Of a stretch of DNA of 64,000 bases, positions 8,202-17,440 are shown piece by piece. The stretch's first letter is position 1. Every line of letters begins with the position of its first letter. Position numbers and translations under genes: made by a program. Origin of the DNA: JAAGZL01 sp050291365 (lineage in GTDB: Bacteria; Pseudomonadota; Gammaproteobacteria; Chromatiales; Chromatiaceae); assembly GCA_050291365.1 (NCBI GenBank), contig JBNKJS010000004.1, positions 91,242-155,241 on the forward strand, in the 5' to 3' direction. Under the pieces are notes generated by a model, which was given only the letters and a program-made list of their open reading frames with translations, had not been told where the DNA came from and searched no databases.

Positions 8202-8585
8202 ATGAAAGAAGCCATATTACGACAAGACCCTAATAGCGAGTTCTTTACGCCAGAGAGATGCTTCATCATTGAATTGTCTAACAGCCACGAGGATCCGGAA
8301 TTATCAATCGCTCAAGCAAGAGTGAAACCTGGTGTGACTACTCGCTGGCATTACTTAACAAACAGTGCAGAGCGCTACTATATCATCCAGGGTAAAGGCA
8401 GTGTTGAGATTGGAGATATCCAAGCACAGGAAGTAAATCCAGGGGACGTCGTGATTATTCCACCTATGTGTCCCCAACGCATTACCAATATCGGGGCAGA
8501 GGATTTAATCTTCTTAGCTCTTTGTACACCTCGATTTTCCAGCGATAACTATAAAGAGATTGAAGGAGATCCTGTTCCTGATTGA
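8202..8585 (+). CDS. Cupin-domain protein
   Basis: A 127-residue single-domain cupin. The first motif runs PGVTTRWHYLTNSAERYYIIQGKG and the second GDVVIIPPMCPQRITN. In cupin_2 proteins the metal is held by two His and a Glu in the first motif and a His in the second; here only one His and the Glu are kept and the second-motif His is Gln/Arg, so the metal site is altered or absent. A GGAGGGG ribosome-binding site precedes the ATG. It is divergent from the secreted peptide gene and converges on the ferritin-like gene with a 15-bp gap. The substrate is unknown. Confidence 0.8.
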   Translation: MKEAILRQDPNSEFFTPERCFIIELSNSHEDPELSIAQARVKPGVTTRWHYLTNSAERYYIIQGKGSVEIGDIQAQEVNPGDVVIIPPMCPQRITNIGAEDLIFLALCTPRFSSDNYKEIEGDPVPD

Positions 8586-8600
8586 TACTGGAAATTGGGA

Positions 8601-9056
8601 TTAGTTTTCTTTAATGGAGTCGTCATACTTAATCTCAAAATGCAGCTTATGCTTAGCTTCTTCATTAGCTAGGGCAAGCAGCGACTGTCTGATGGTATCG
8701 TCCTCGGCCATTGCAGCCATATCGGTGTATAGCTGAAATGCCTTCTTTTCCATCTTCATAGCCACAACCAAGGCATCTTCGTAGCTCATATCATCTGAAG
8801 GTTCAACATCAACTATGTAATCAGCCATTTTTAGATCAGGTGCTGTTTGACGGCTAACAAGTTTTGTTGCTCCCTGCTCTTTTATGGCGATCAGTTTTTT
8901 CTTATGCCTGAGTTCTTCTTCGGCAAAACCCTCTAAGATTTCTCCCATGGAGCTATGCTTTGCGCTTGATGATAGCTTAGTGTAAAAATCTGCAGCTGCC
9001 TGCTCCTGATCAATGGCAAAATCCAAAATGTCGTCTAACGATTCCCATGCTTTCAT
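8601..9056 (-). CDS. Rubrerythrin/ferritin-like diiron protein
   Basis: With the ATG at 9054-9056 (GAGG eleven bases upstream) the protein has 151 residues and begins MKAWESLDDILDFAIDQEQ; a longer frame to 9131 adds an unconvincing N-terminus. The four-helix bundle carries the paired diiron motifs of rubrerythrins: a Glu in DQEQAAADFY, EELRH, a Glu in MKMEKKAFQLY, and EEAKH. There is no C-terminal rubredoxin Cys4 domain. Family members reduce peroxide or oxidise iron in the cytoplasm. A role in peroxide or iron stress is inference; the electron donor is not in the window. Confidence 0.85.
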   Translation of the reverse strand: MKAWESLDDILDFAIDQEQAAADFYTKLSSSAKHSSMGEILEGFAEEELRHKKKLIAIKEQGATKLVSRQTAPDLKMADYIVDVEPSDDMSYEDALVVAMKMEKKAFQLYTDMAAMAEDDTIRQSLLALANEEAKHKLHFEIKYDDSIKEN

Positions 9057-9251
9057 AAACTTTGCTACCTCTATAGTGCTTATATGTCTGACGTCTAATA
9101 TATAAGTGGCTTGTCCTGAAAGCAAACACAAGGCTTACCAAATGCTTCTTTCGCAAATTGTGGGCTTTATTTCTGGCAGCCTGAGGGGCTATCTACCTAA
9201 GAATCAAACAAACTCTTTAGGGCATTTATCAAAGTAGGGTTTCATCTGCAT

Positions 9252-9271
9252 ATCATATTTAAGAATATGAT
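9252..9271. repeat. AT-rich perfect inverted repeat
   Basis: ATCATATT and AATATGAT are perfect complements separated by TAAG. It lies in the noncoding stretch between the ferritin-like gene and the phospholipase-like gene and has no T tract, so it looks more like an operator or chance AT palindrome than a terminator. The rest of 9057-9349 shows no gene. Confidence 0.35.
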
Positions 9272-9349
9272 CTAACAACCAGTTTCTGAGTAACCCAATC
9301 TAATCAGGTAGGATTAACTCCATACGAGAACTGTCCGTTTACATTGAAG

Positions 9350-10231
9350 TCAGGCTGATTTTATTTGGTTATCAATACAAATTAACACCCTGAGACTATC
9401 TTCAATCGATTTCTTTAATATGAAGCTGCATAGATCATCGTAAATCTCTTTATTTACCACATAATTGTTTTTGGATACTTTCACCTGCTCTTGTCCAAAG
9501 TGCTTCCCCAATGGACCATAATATCCAAAACCTTTTTTTCTGCTTATCCTATCCCTGTAGAAAGATGAAGCTGCATGCTCATCACTCTTCCAAAACAGGT
9601 CCCAACCAACCTTCCTGGGTTCACCATTTATTACAACATTAAATTCTGAATTTGAACTATTGATTCGCTCAAGTGTTCTCAATGCAGCATTTTGATACAC
9701 ACTTTCAATACAGTCTACACCTACACTGCATTCAGATACCATATTGAAACGTTCCTGATTGAAATTAAAATTACTTAGGTACGAACCCACCCTGGAATTC
9801 AGTCCAGTTTCAAAACTATCACTCCTATTTGAACGGTGATAAACAGGTATAACATTTGCTGGAGAGCTCATATCTTGAATAAGATGCAATATTTTGCCTA
9901 TCAAGATATATGAATTATTTGAAAATCCTTGAGATATATCCTGTCTCAACTCTCTAACATAGCTCCTTAGACTATGCTCTGATGTTGGATATACGGTATA
10001 GACTGGCATAGATCCAAACAGCTTTATTTTTTTTGGCTTGAATCTATTTTTATGATTAAAAAAATGTAGCGTACGAGCTCCTTGCTGAAAATTTCCGCTT
10101 TTAATTAAGCTCGCACCATCCCTGATTTTACCAGCGTTTCTCTTGAACTCTTCTGCCAACTCTGTTGGTGAAAACATCCAGTAAAGGTCGACAGCATAAT
10201 CGGTTATATCCATATGATCTTTTATTTTCAT
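9350..10231 (-). CDS. Zinc-dependent phospholipase C-like protein, AT-rich
   Basis: The ATG at 10229-10231 has AAGGA six bases upstream and gives 293 residues; a start at 10273 is less likely. The first residues contain DHMDITDYAVDLYW, the middle TLHFFNHKNRFKP, and then ILHLIQDMSSPANVIPVYH, which resembles the His/Asp metal-binding helix of the zinc phospholipase C/S1-P1 nuclease fold (usual form HLLQDMSVPAHV), with the second His replaced by Asn. No signal peptide is seen, unlike secreted phospholipases. The gene is visibly AT-richer than its neighbours, with many ATA, AAA and TTA codons, suggesting transfer. The assignment is from motif resemblance only. Confidence 0.5.
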   Translation of the reverse strand: MKIKDHMDITDYAVDLYWMFSPTELAEEFKRNAGKIRDGASLIKSGNFQQGARTLHFFNHKNRFKPKKIKLFGSMPVYTVYPTSEHSLRSYVRELRQDISQGFSNNSYILIGKILHLIQDMSSPANVIPVYHRSNRSDSFETGLNSRVGSYLSNFNFNQERFNMVSECSVGVDCIESVYQNAALRTLERINSSNSEFNVVINGEPRKVGWDLFWKSDEHAASSFYRDRISRKKGFGYYGPLGKHFGQEQVKVSKNNYVVNKEIYDDLCSFILKKSIEDSLRVLICIDNQIKSA

Positions 10232-10429
10232 TTTTAATCCTTCAACCCTGATCCAACTCCATGGTAAATCCATGTATTACTGTGTTTTTGTTATTACTAA
10301 GTGGTATTTAACAACACCTGTCATAATATCATCTGACCTATTAAGTTAAAACAGGTCGAGTATTATTGCCGATTATTCATACATCTGATGAACCAAACGA
10401 TTATATTAAACTATTATTAGGTAATATCA

Positions 10430-10472
10430 GGCGGATGATGTAAAATCTCGCACCTTCTTACTTATATCCGCC
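10430..10472 (+). promoter_or_regulatory. Hairpin in the deaD 5' leader
   Basis: GGCGGAT (10430-10436) pairs perfectly with ATCCGCC (10466-10472) around a 29-nt loop, 50 bases before the deaD start. Cold-induced helicase genes often have long structured leaders, so this may be regulatory; that is inference. The surrounding 10232-10522 holds no gene. Confidence 0.3.
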
Positions 10473-10522
10473 CAGCAGTTCCGGCGTAATATAGCCAAGT
10501 TACCACCTTTACAGGCAGTCCA

Positions 10523-12343
10523 ATGTCCAGCAAAACCAACACTTCATTTGCCCAGTTAGGGCTATCTGACGCCGTCCTCAAATCTGTGGAAGAGATCGGC
10601 TATGAGGCTCCGTCTCCAATTCAGGAACAGAGTATTCCTCCTCTGCTCTCGGGAAAAGACATTCTGGGACAGGCCCAGACAGGAACAGGCAAAACTGCAG
10701 CATTCGCTTTACCTCTGTTGAGTCGTCTTGACGTATCAAGGGCAGAACCGCAGATTTTGGTACTTACCCCTACCCGGGAGCTTGCCATCCAGGTTGCCGA
10801 GGCCATGCAGACATATTCTAGGCATATTCGCGGCTTCCATGTGCTACCGGTTTATGGAGGACAATCCATGGGTATCCAACTGCGCCAACTGAGTCGCGGT
10901 GCCCATGTGGTTGTTGGTACTCCCGGAAGGATAATGGATCACCTTCGCCGCAAGACCCTGAAGCTGGACTGTCTGAGCAGCATCGTCTTGGATGAGGCGG
11001 ACGAAATGTTGAATATGGGTTTTATTGAAGATATTGAGTGGATTCTGGAGCACACACCGAAACAGCGCCAGACCGCGCTATTCTCGGCAACCATGCCAAA
11101 CCAGATCAAGCGTGTTGCCCAGCGTTATCTGAAAGACCCTGTCGAAATTCAGATTAAGTCCAAGACCAGCACGGTGGACACCATAACCCAGCGCTACTGG
11201 CAGGTAACAGGACTGCACAAGCTGGATGCCCTAACCCGAATGCTGGAGGTGGAAGAGTTCGATGGAATCCTGATCTTCGTTCGCACCAAGACAGCAACTA
11301 TGGAGCTTTCTGAAAAGCTACAGGCGCGTGGATACTCTTCTGCAGCACTGAATGGAGACATGAATCAGGCCTCTCGAGAGTCCACTGTGGAACGGCTAAA
11401 ATCTGGCAAGCTGGATATAATAGTTGCGACCGACGTGGCGGCACGCGGTCTGGATGTGGAGCGCATCAGCCATGTCATAAACTATGACATACCAAACGAC
11501 ACCGAGGCCTATGTACACCGAATCGGCAGAACCGGACGTGCCGGACGCAAAGGTGATGCAATCCTGTTTGTTTCTCCCCGTGAAAAGCGCATGCTGTACG
11601 CCATCGAAAAGGCCACCAGGCAAAAGATCACCCAGATGCAGCTCCCCAGCCACAAAGAGGTCACTGGCCGCCGGGTGGAGCGCTTTCAACAGACCATAAC
11701 CGATGCCATAACCTCCCAGGACCTGAACTTCTTCGAAGAGCTGATCGCTGACTATCAGGGAAAACATGATATCGAAATGAACCAGATTGCGGCCGCACTG
11801 GCATACCTAAGCCAGCAAGATCGTCCGCTGCAAATAACAGAAAAAAAGAGGTCGTCCAAAGAGAGCGTCGAGCGTTCTGATCGGCCTACAAAACCGAACA
11901 ACAGACAACAACGATCAGAAAGACCCAGCGCAGATAGCTATGCAAAACGTGAAAGAAGAGAGCCAAGAGACTCGAAACCAGAAGATGGCATGTTGCGCTA
12001 CCGCATAGAGGTTGGCAGAGAGCATGAAGTAGAGCCGAAGAACATCGTGGGGGCCATTGCAAACGAGGCCGGCCTGGAGAGTCAGTACATCGGACGCATC
12101 AGACTACATGATAACTACAGCACAGTAGACCTGCCGGACGGAATGCCAAAGGATATTTTTAAACATCTTAAACGGGTGTGGGTATGCGGTCGTCAGTTAA
12201 ACATCACCCTGGAAGGAAGCGAGCGGGTTTCCGGCACTGAATCAGCTCAAAAACCCAAACATAAGGGCAAGGCAAAACCGAAAGATAGAAAACCTGCCAA
12301 ACGTAAGCCAAAGAGTAGAAAGAAAAAGAGTCCTGCTGACTAG
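10523..12343 (+). CDS. deaD: ATP-dependent RNA helicase DeaD (CsdA)
   Basis: A DEAD-box RNA helicase acting in ribosome assembly and mRNA decay, especially in the cold. It is 606 residues long (E. coli 629). Motifs in order: Q motif (FAQLGLSD...PSPIQ), Walker A AQTGTGKT (51-58), PTRELAIQ, DEAD, SAT, and HRIGRTGRAGR. After the two RecA domains come a charged linker rich in Arg/Ser and a DbpA-type RNA-binding domain (about 485-560, with VGAIANEAGLESQYIGRI), then a Lys/Arg tail. No good ribosome-binding site is seen, and the leader is structured. Its TAG overlaps the hrpA stop on the other strand as CTAG. Confidence 0.95.
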   Translation: MSSKTNTSFAQLGLSDAVLKSVEEIGYEAPSPIQEQSIPPLLSGKDILGQAQTGTGKTAAFALPLLSRLDVSRAEPQILVLTPTRELAIQVAEAMQTYSRHIRGFHVLPVYGGQSMGIQLRQLSRGAHVVVGTPGRIMDHLRRKTLKLDCLSSIVLDEADEMLNMGFIEDIEWILEHTPKQRQTALFSATMPNQIKRVAQRYLKDPVEIQIKSKTSTVDTITQRYWQVTGLHKLDALTRMLEVEEFDGILIFVRTKTATMELSEKLQARGYSSAALNGDMNQASRESTVERLKSGKLDIIVATDVAARGLDVERISHVINYDIPNDTEAYVHRIGRTGRAGRKGDAILFVSPREKRMLYAIEKATRQKITQMQLPSHKEVTGRRVERFQQTITDAITSQDLNFFEELIADYQGKHDIEMNQIAAALAYLSQQDRPLQITEKKRSSKESVERSDRPTKPNNRQQRSERPSADSYAKRERREPRDSKPEDGMLRYRIEVGREHEVEPKNIVGAIANEAGLESQYIGRIRLHDNYSTVDLPDGMPKDIFKHLKRVWVCGRQLNITLEGSERVSGTESAQKPKHKGKAKPKDRKPAKRKPKSRKKKSPAD

Positions 12344-15300
12344 AGCCCCAGCTCCTTCCAGCGCTTTTCCAGCCTCTTAAGGGAGATGGGATAGTCGGTC
12401 TTTAGCTCCTGCGCAAACAGAGACACCCGTAGCTCCTCAAAGGACCAGCGCAGCTCATCGATGCGCTCATCCACCTTGTGATTGTGGCGGCACCTTTCGT
12501 CCCACTCCTGCCACTTCTGGTATTGGCTCTGCATCTCACGTAGCAGTTGTTGATCTCTGGCAGCGGCATGGTTTAGCTTTTCCAGCCTAAGGGAGATCGC
12601 CTTTAGATAGCGTGGAATGTGTTGTAGCTGCCGGTAGGGGGTAAATTGTAGAAAGCCACGAAACACCAGGCGATCCAACTGCTGGTTTATATCGGTGACA
12701 GACGCCATCCAGTTTATCTTGTTGGCGCTTGCCAACTGTTTTCTCACCTCTTGATAGCGCTCTAGAATCTCAGCAGTCTGCTTTACCACATCCTCTGCTA
12801 CACCCATCAATCGCCCTTTGCATTGTTCTATTCTGGCCTGGAATTCGTCTGCATTATGAATAGCCGGCATATCTTCAATAAATGTCAGATCCACAATCAG
12901 CGCTATAAACTCTGCCAGAAGATCGGGTGCGGATTTCGTATCATAACCCTTGGGTGCCGCGGCCGCCTTGGCATACTGCAGCTTCATCTTCTCTAGCCCG
13001 GGAAGATTGCGCTTTAGATAACGAATATCCTGGGTTAGTTTGAGCATAAACAGGCGCCGCAGACCGGAGCGCATAGCCCTGTCGGCGTTTGGCCTGGAGT
13101 CCATCACCCGAAGCGAGACACTGTCACCCTCATCTACCAGGGCCGGAAATCCCTTTAACTTGATGCCACCAGAGTCCAGTTCAACTGACTCCTCCAGTTC
13201 GCCAAAATCCCAGTCGCTAATCCCTTCCCTTTCCAAACCCTCTACAACCAGGGGCTGTGATGCACTCGATGTCGCGCCAGCATGTCTTTTTCTTAGCTGG
13301 GTCAGATCCCGTCCCGATTCAATAACCACACCCTTGTCGTTAACCACCTTGAAACCCATGCGCAGATGATCTGGTATTGCGCCCTCATCCCAGGCATCTT
13401 CTGGCACATGCACACCAGTCATCGCCTTAAGCTGTTCCCCCAACTCACGGATCAAAGGCTTGTCGGACGGCTGCATACGCTTCAGGCAGGCATCTGCATA
13501 CTCAGGCACCGGCACAAAGGATTTACGCAACTGTTTGGGCAGACTGCGCATCAGGGCGATAATGCGCTCACGCAACAGTCCCGGCACCAACCATTCACAC
13601 CGCTCTTCTGTAACCTGATTTAGTACCGCTTGCGGCACCTTGAGGCTCACCCCATCCATGGAGTGACCTGGCTCGAAGTGGTAGCTCAAAGGTAGTTGCA
13701 TGCCGTGCAGATCAAGGGTGTCGGGATAATCGGTATCTGATATGGAGTACTGGTCACGTCTACACAGATCCTGTTCCCGCATGTGCAGAACCTTTGGGTT
13801 GTTAGAGACCTCTTGGCGCAGCCAGCGCTCAAAGTCTGGCCCAGTAAAGATACCATCTGGAATACGCTGGTCGTAGTACTCATAGATGGTCTGCTCATCC
13901 ACCAACAGGTCACGTTTCCTGGATTTGTGTTCCAGGCTTTCGATATGCTCCAGCAGCTCTCGGTTATGACGCCAGAACTTGGCCCGAGTATGAAAGTCAC
14001 CTTCAACCAAGGCAAAGCGGATGAAGATCTCCCGCGCCTCCACCGGGTTGATGGGGCCATAGTTCGCCTTACGTTTTGCAACCAGGGTAATCCCAAACAG
14101 GGTAACTCGCTCATAGGCCCCGACCTGCCCGCGTTTTTTCTGCCAGTGGGGCTCTGAATAACTACGTTTAACCAGATGACCAGCCACCGACTCCACCCAC
14201 TCTGGGCGGATGCTGGCCAGGGTTCTGGCATAAAGTTTTGTGGTCTCCACCAGTTCAGCCGCCATTACCCACTTGGGTTGTTTCTTAAACAGGCCAGAGC
14301 CGGGAAAGATCAGAAACCTGCTGTTGCGCCCACCTAGATACTCCCGCTCCTTACCGCTCTTCTTAAAACCGATGTTGCTGAGCAGCCCGGTGAGCAGCGC
14401 CTTGTGGATCTCTTCATAACCGGCCTCGGCCTGGTTCTCTTTGTAGCCCATCTCATGCATCTGCCCCCGCAGCTGATGATGAATATCGCGCCACTCCTGG
14501 GTTCGGTTCCAGGATATAAAGTTATCCCGGCAATACTGCCTGAACTTGCGCTTACTCAAATGGTGGCGCTGTTCCCGGAGATGGCGCCACAGGTTCAGAT
14601 AGGTCAGAAAATCAGACTCTTCATCTCGAAACTGCCGGTGGGCCTCATCCGCCGCCTGCTGCTTATCCATTGGCCGATCCCTAGGGTCTTGCACACTAAG
14701 GGCTGCGCCGATCACCAGTAGTTCATTCAGACAGTGGGTGTGGGCCGCTGTAAGCAACATGCGGCCGATGCGTGGATCTACCGGCAGACGAGCAATCTGA
14801 CGACCGATCCTGGTCACCTTACGCGCACCGTCCGTGGCGCCGATCTCATCCAGGATACGATAGCCATCCTTGATAAAGCGTCTGTCCGGGGGATCGAGAA
14901 ATGGGAAGGATTCGATATCGCCAAAACCCAGGATCTTCATCTGTAGAATAACCGACGCCAGGTTGGTGCGTTGAATCTCAGGCTCGGTAAACTCCGCCCG
15001 CGACTCAAACTCCTCCTCAGAATAGAGCCGGATACAAACACCCTCCGCCACCCGACCACAGCGCCCTTTACGCTGATTGGCGCTGGCCTGAGAGATACGC
15101 TCCACCGGCAGGCGTTGCACCTTGCTGCGATGGCTGTAGCGGCTGATCCGGGCGTAGCCTGCGTCTATTACATATCTGATACCTGGCACAGTAAGAGAGG
15201 TCTCAGCCACGTTGGTAGCCAAAACGATGCGGCGCTCTCCTCCCGGCTTGAAAATCTTCCCCTGCTCCCCTGGCCCCAGCCTGGCATAGAGTGGCAGGAT

Positions 15301-16323
15301 CTCAGTAAGATGCATCTTGTGTTTACGCAGGGACTCTGCAGTCTCCCGTATCTCCCGCTCACCACTGAGAAAGATCAGGATATCGCCCCGGTCAATACGG
15401 CTTAGCTCATCCACCGCATCCAGAATTGCCTGCTGCATCGGCTCATCCCGCTCACTGCTCCCCTCCTCTTCCGGCGGACAATAGCGCAGCTCCACCGGGT
15501 AGGTGCGACCGGACACATTCAATATTGGCGCACCACTAAACTGTTTTGCGAAGTGCTCCGGGTCGATAGTGGCGGAGGTGATAATCAGCTTCAGATCAGG
15601 ACGTTTCGGTAGCAGCTGTTTCAGATACCCCAGCAGAAAATCTATATTGAGGCTGCGCTCATGGGCCTCATCTATGATAAGCGTGTCATATTCATTGAGA
15701 TAGGGGTCCCTCTGGATCTCGGCCAACAAGATGCCATCAGTCATCAATTTAATATGACTCTCAGGGGTGACATGATCATGAAAGCGCACCTTATAACCAA
15801 CGCTGGTTCCCGGCTCTCTGCCCAACTCACTGGAGATCCTATTGGCCAGGGTGCGCGCTGCGATACGCCTGGGCTGGGTGTGGCCTATACGCCCAAACCG
15901 ACCTCGCTTAAGGGCAAGACAGATCTTTGGTAGCTGAGTGGATTTACCTGACCCGGTCTCTCCACAGATGATCACCGCCTGATTTGCATCTATAAGTGCA
16001 GCTATCTCTTCCCAGCGCTCAGATATGGGCAGTTCCGGTGGAAAGCTGGGGGTTGGTAAACTATCTGATCTAAGATCCGCCCTCTTTTTAGAATCTTCTA
16101 TTCGATCCAGCAGGCGAATTAGATCATTCTCAATCCCCCCTTTTGCCTTGTTTACCTTTTTCAGTTTGCGCAGAGTGCTACGCAGCTGATGCCGGTCGGA
16201 TAGCATGCACTGTTCAATATCACTGTCGTTAGGGAGTTGTTGTTGCTTCACGGAGTGAAATTGTACAGGAGGGACAGGATTTAATTCATCACCCATTTTC
16301 AGTGGTGTCTGTCCCAAAAACAT
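12340..16323 (-). CDS. hrpA: ATP-dependent RNA helicase HrpA
   Basis: A large DEAH-box helicase that resolves stalled or collided ribosomes and takes part in mRNA processing. It has 1327 residues (E. coli 1300). Motifs: Walker A GETGSGKST (about 120-128), DEAH, SAT, and QRKGRCGR, followed by the HA2 and OB domains and the long HrpA-specific C-terminal region (DUF3418) to the end. The start is uncertain: the ATG at 16323 has AGAGG immediately upstream, while ATGs nine and 39 codons later are alternatives; homology to E. coli begins about residue 35. It converges on deaD with overlapping stop codons and no terminator. Confidence 0.95.
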   Translation of the reverse strand: MFLGQTPLKMGDELNPVPPVQFHSVKQQQLPNDSDIEQCMLSDRHQLRSTLRKLKKVNKAKGGIENDLIRLLDRIEDSKKRADLRSDSLPTPSFPPELPISERWEEIAALIDANQAVIICGETGSGKSTQLPKICLALKRGRFGRIGHTQPRRIAARTLANRISSELGREPGTSVGYKVRFHDHVTPESHIKLMTDGILLAEIQRDPYLNEYDTLIIDEAHERSLNIDFLLGYLKQLLPKRPDLKLIITSATIDPEHFAKQFSGAPILNVSGRTYPVELRYCPPEEEGSSERDEPMQQAILDAVDELSRIDRGDILIFLSGEREIRETAESLRKHKMHLTEILPLYARLGPGEQGKIFKPGGERRIVLATNVAETSLTVPGIRYVIDAGYARISRYSHRSKVQRLPVERISQASANQRKGRCGRVAEGVCIRLYSEEEFESRAEFTEPEIQRTNLASVILQMKILGFGDIESFPFLDPPDRRFIKDGYRILDEIGATDGARKVTRIGRQIARLPVDPRIGRMLLTAAHTHCLNELLVIGAALSVQDPRDRPMDKQQAADEAHRQFRDEESDFLTYLNLWRHLREQRHHLSKRKFRQYCRDNFISWNRTQEWRDIHHQLRGQMHEMGYKENQAEAGYEEIHKALLTGLLSNIGFKKSGKEREYLGGRNSRFLIFPGSGLFKKQPKWVMAAELVETTKLYARTLASIRPEWVESVAGHLVKRSYSEPHWQKKRGQVGAYERVTLFGITLVAKRKANYGPINPVEAREIFIRFALVEGDFHTRAKFWRHNRELLEHIESLEHKSRKRDLLVDEQTIYEYYDQRIPDGIFTGPDFERWLRQEVSNNPKVLHMREQDLCRRDQYSISDTDYPDTLDLHGMQLPLSYHFEPGHSMDGVSLKVPQAVLNQVTEERCEWLVPGLLRERIIALMRSLPKQLRKSFVPVPEYADACLKRMQPSDKPLIRELGEQLKAMTGVHVPEDAWDEGAIPDHLRMGFKVVNDKGVVIESGRDLTQLRKRHAGATSSASQPLVVEGLEREGISDWDFGELEESVELDSGGIKLKGFPALVDEGDSVSLRVMDSRPNADRAMRSGLRRLFMLKLTQDIRYLKRNLPGLEKMKLQYAKAAAAPKGYDTKSAPDLLAEFIALIVDLTFIEDMPAIHNADEFQARIEQCKGRLMGVAEDVVKQTAEILERYQEVRKQLASANKINWMASVTDINQQLDRLVFRGFLQFTPYRQLQHIPRYLKAISLRLEKLNHAAARDQQLLREMQSQYQKWQEWDERCRHNHKVDERIDELRWSFEELRVSLFAQELKTDYPISLKRLEKRWKELGL

Positions 16324-16445
16324 CCTCTTCTCTGCAGGGTAACCGTACTAATTTAAAAGAAAACCCAATATTGGAGGATTTAATGCTTCATTTTAATCCT
16401 TATAATGGATACCATTAAGTCTACAAATGTTTAGCTGGATTGATT

Positions 16446-17393
16446 ATGGCATCTTCACCTTCACCACCATACTACAAGCAGAATCGTCTTAAACAACTGC
16501 GGGCATTCTGCAATGCCGCCCAGACCGAGAGTGTAAGCGAGGCGGCGGAGCGACTCTTTTTGAGCCAGCCCACCGTATCTCTGCAGATCCAGGCCCTGGA
16601 GCGCGAATTCGAGACCATGCTGTTTGAGCGCCGTGGACCCAAGATTCGCCTCACCCCAGAGGGCAAAACCCTGTATAAACTGGCGCAGCCACTGATTCAG
16701 GGCATTGACGGTCTGCATGAAACATTCATTGCCAAGTGTGGTTCCCTGGAGTCTGGTGAGCTAAATATTGCAGCCGGCGAATCCACCATCCTGTACGTAC
16801 TGCCGGATGCCATGCGCAACTTCTCCAACACCTACCCCAAGATCAGAATCAAGCTGCAGAATGTTACCGGTCGTGACGGCATGAGCATGATCAGGGCCGA
16901 CCAAGTGGACTTTGCTGTTGGCTCCATGTCTGAGGTAGCTGATGATATCTTTTATCATCCAGTGGTCTCTTATAAAACAGTTCTTATCGCCCCACTGGAT
17001 CATCCCCTGTCGAAAAAAGATAGCGTGACCCTACAGGATATAAGCCCATATGGACTGATTCTCCCGCCACGCCACTTGAGTACCTGGCGCATGGTTGATC
17101 TGATATTTAATCAACACAACCTGAAATACCGAGTAAATCTGGAAGCCGGTGGTTGGGAAGTGATCAAGAAATATGTGGAACAGGGTTTGGGAATATCCAT
17201 AGTCTCTGATGTATGTCTCAACGGTAATGAAAAACTGGTGCGCATTCCACTGGATGACTACTTCCCTGATCGTGGTTACGGAATAGTAATGCGACGCGGC
17301 AAATTCCTCTCCCCCCAGGCCAAGCGTTTCATCGAGATGATGGACCCTGAGTTTTTTGAGGCGCGGGATATAGCAGAACAGGAAACTATTTAG
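16446..17393 (+). CDS. LysR-family transcriptional regulator (CysB-like)
   Basis: It has 315 residues from the ATG at 16446 (a TTG two codons earlier is less likely). The N-terminal winged helix reads LKQLRAFCNAAQTESVSEAAERLFLSQPTVSLQIQALE, a textbook LysR DNA-binding domain, followed by the linker helix and a periplasmic-binding-like effector domain from about residue 95 (GELNIAAGEST...LPDAM). Overall pattern is nearest CysB/CysL-type regulators, but the ligand is not predictable. Downstream, 47 bp away on the same strand, lies an unusual membrane kinase-like gene, so the two may be one transcript and one regulatory unit. The upstream gene hrpA is divergent. Confidence 0.85.
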   Translation: MASSPSPPYYKQNRLKQLRAFCNAAQTESVSEAAERLFLSQPTVSLQIQALEREFETMLFERRGPKIRLTPEGKTLYKLAQPLIQGIDGLHETFIAKCGSLESGELNIAAGESTILYVLPDAMRNFSNTYPKIRIKLQNVTGRDGMSMIRADQVDFAVGSMSEVADDIFYHPVVSYKTVLIAPLDHPLSKKDSVTLQDISPYGLILPPRHLSTWRMVDLIFNQHNLKYRVNLEAGGWEVIKKYVEQGLGISIVSDVCLNGNEKLVRIPLDDYFPDRGYGIVMRRGKFLSPQAKRFIEMMDPEFFEARDIAEQETI

Positions 17394-17440
17394 CTGGCAA
17401 TGACTGCTCATAAATAACAGCAAGTATTTGAGTAAAATTT

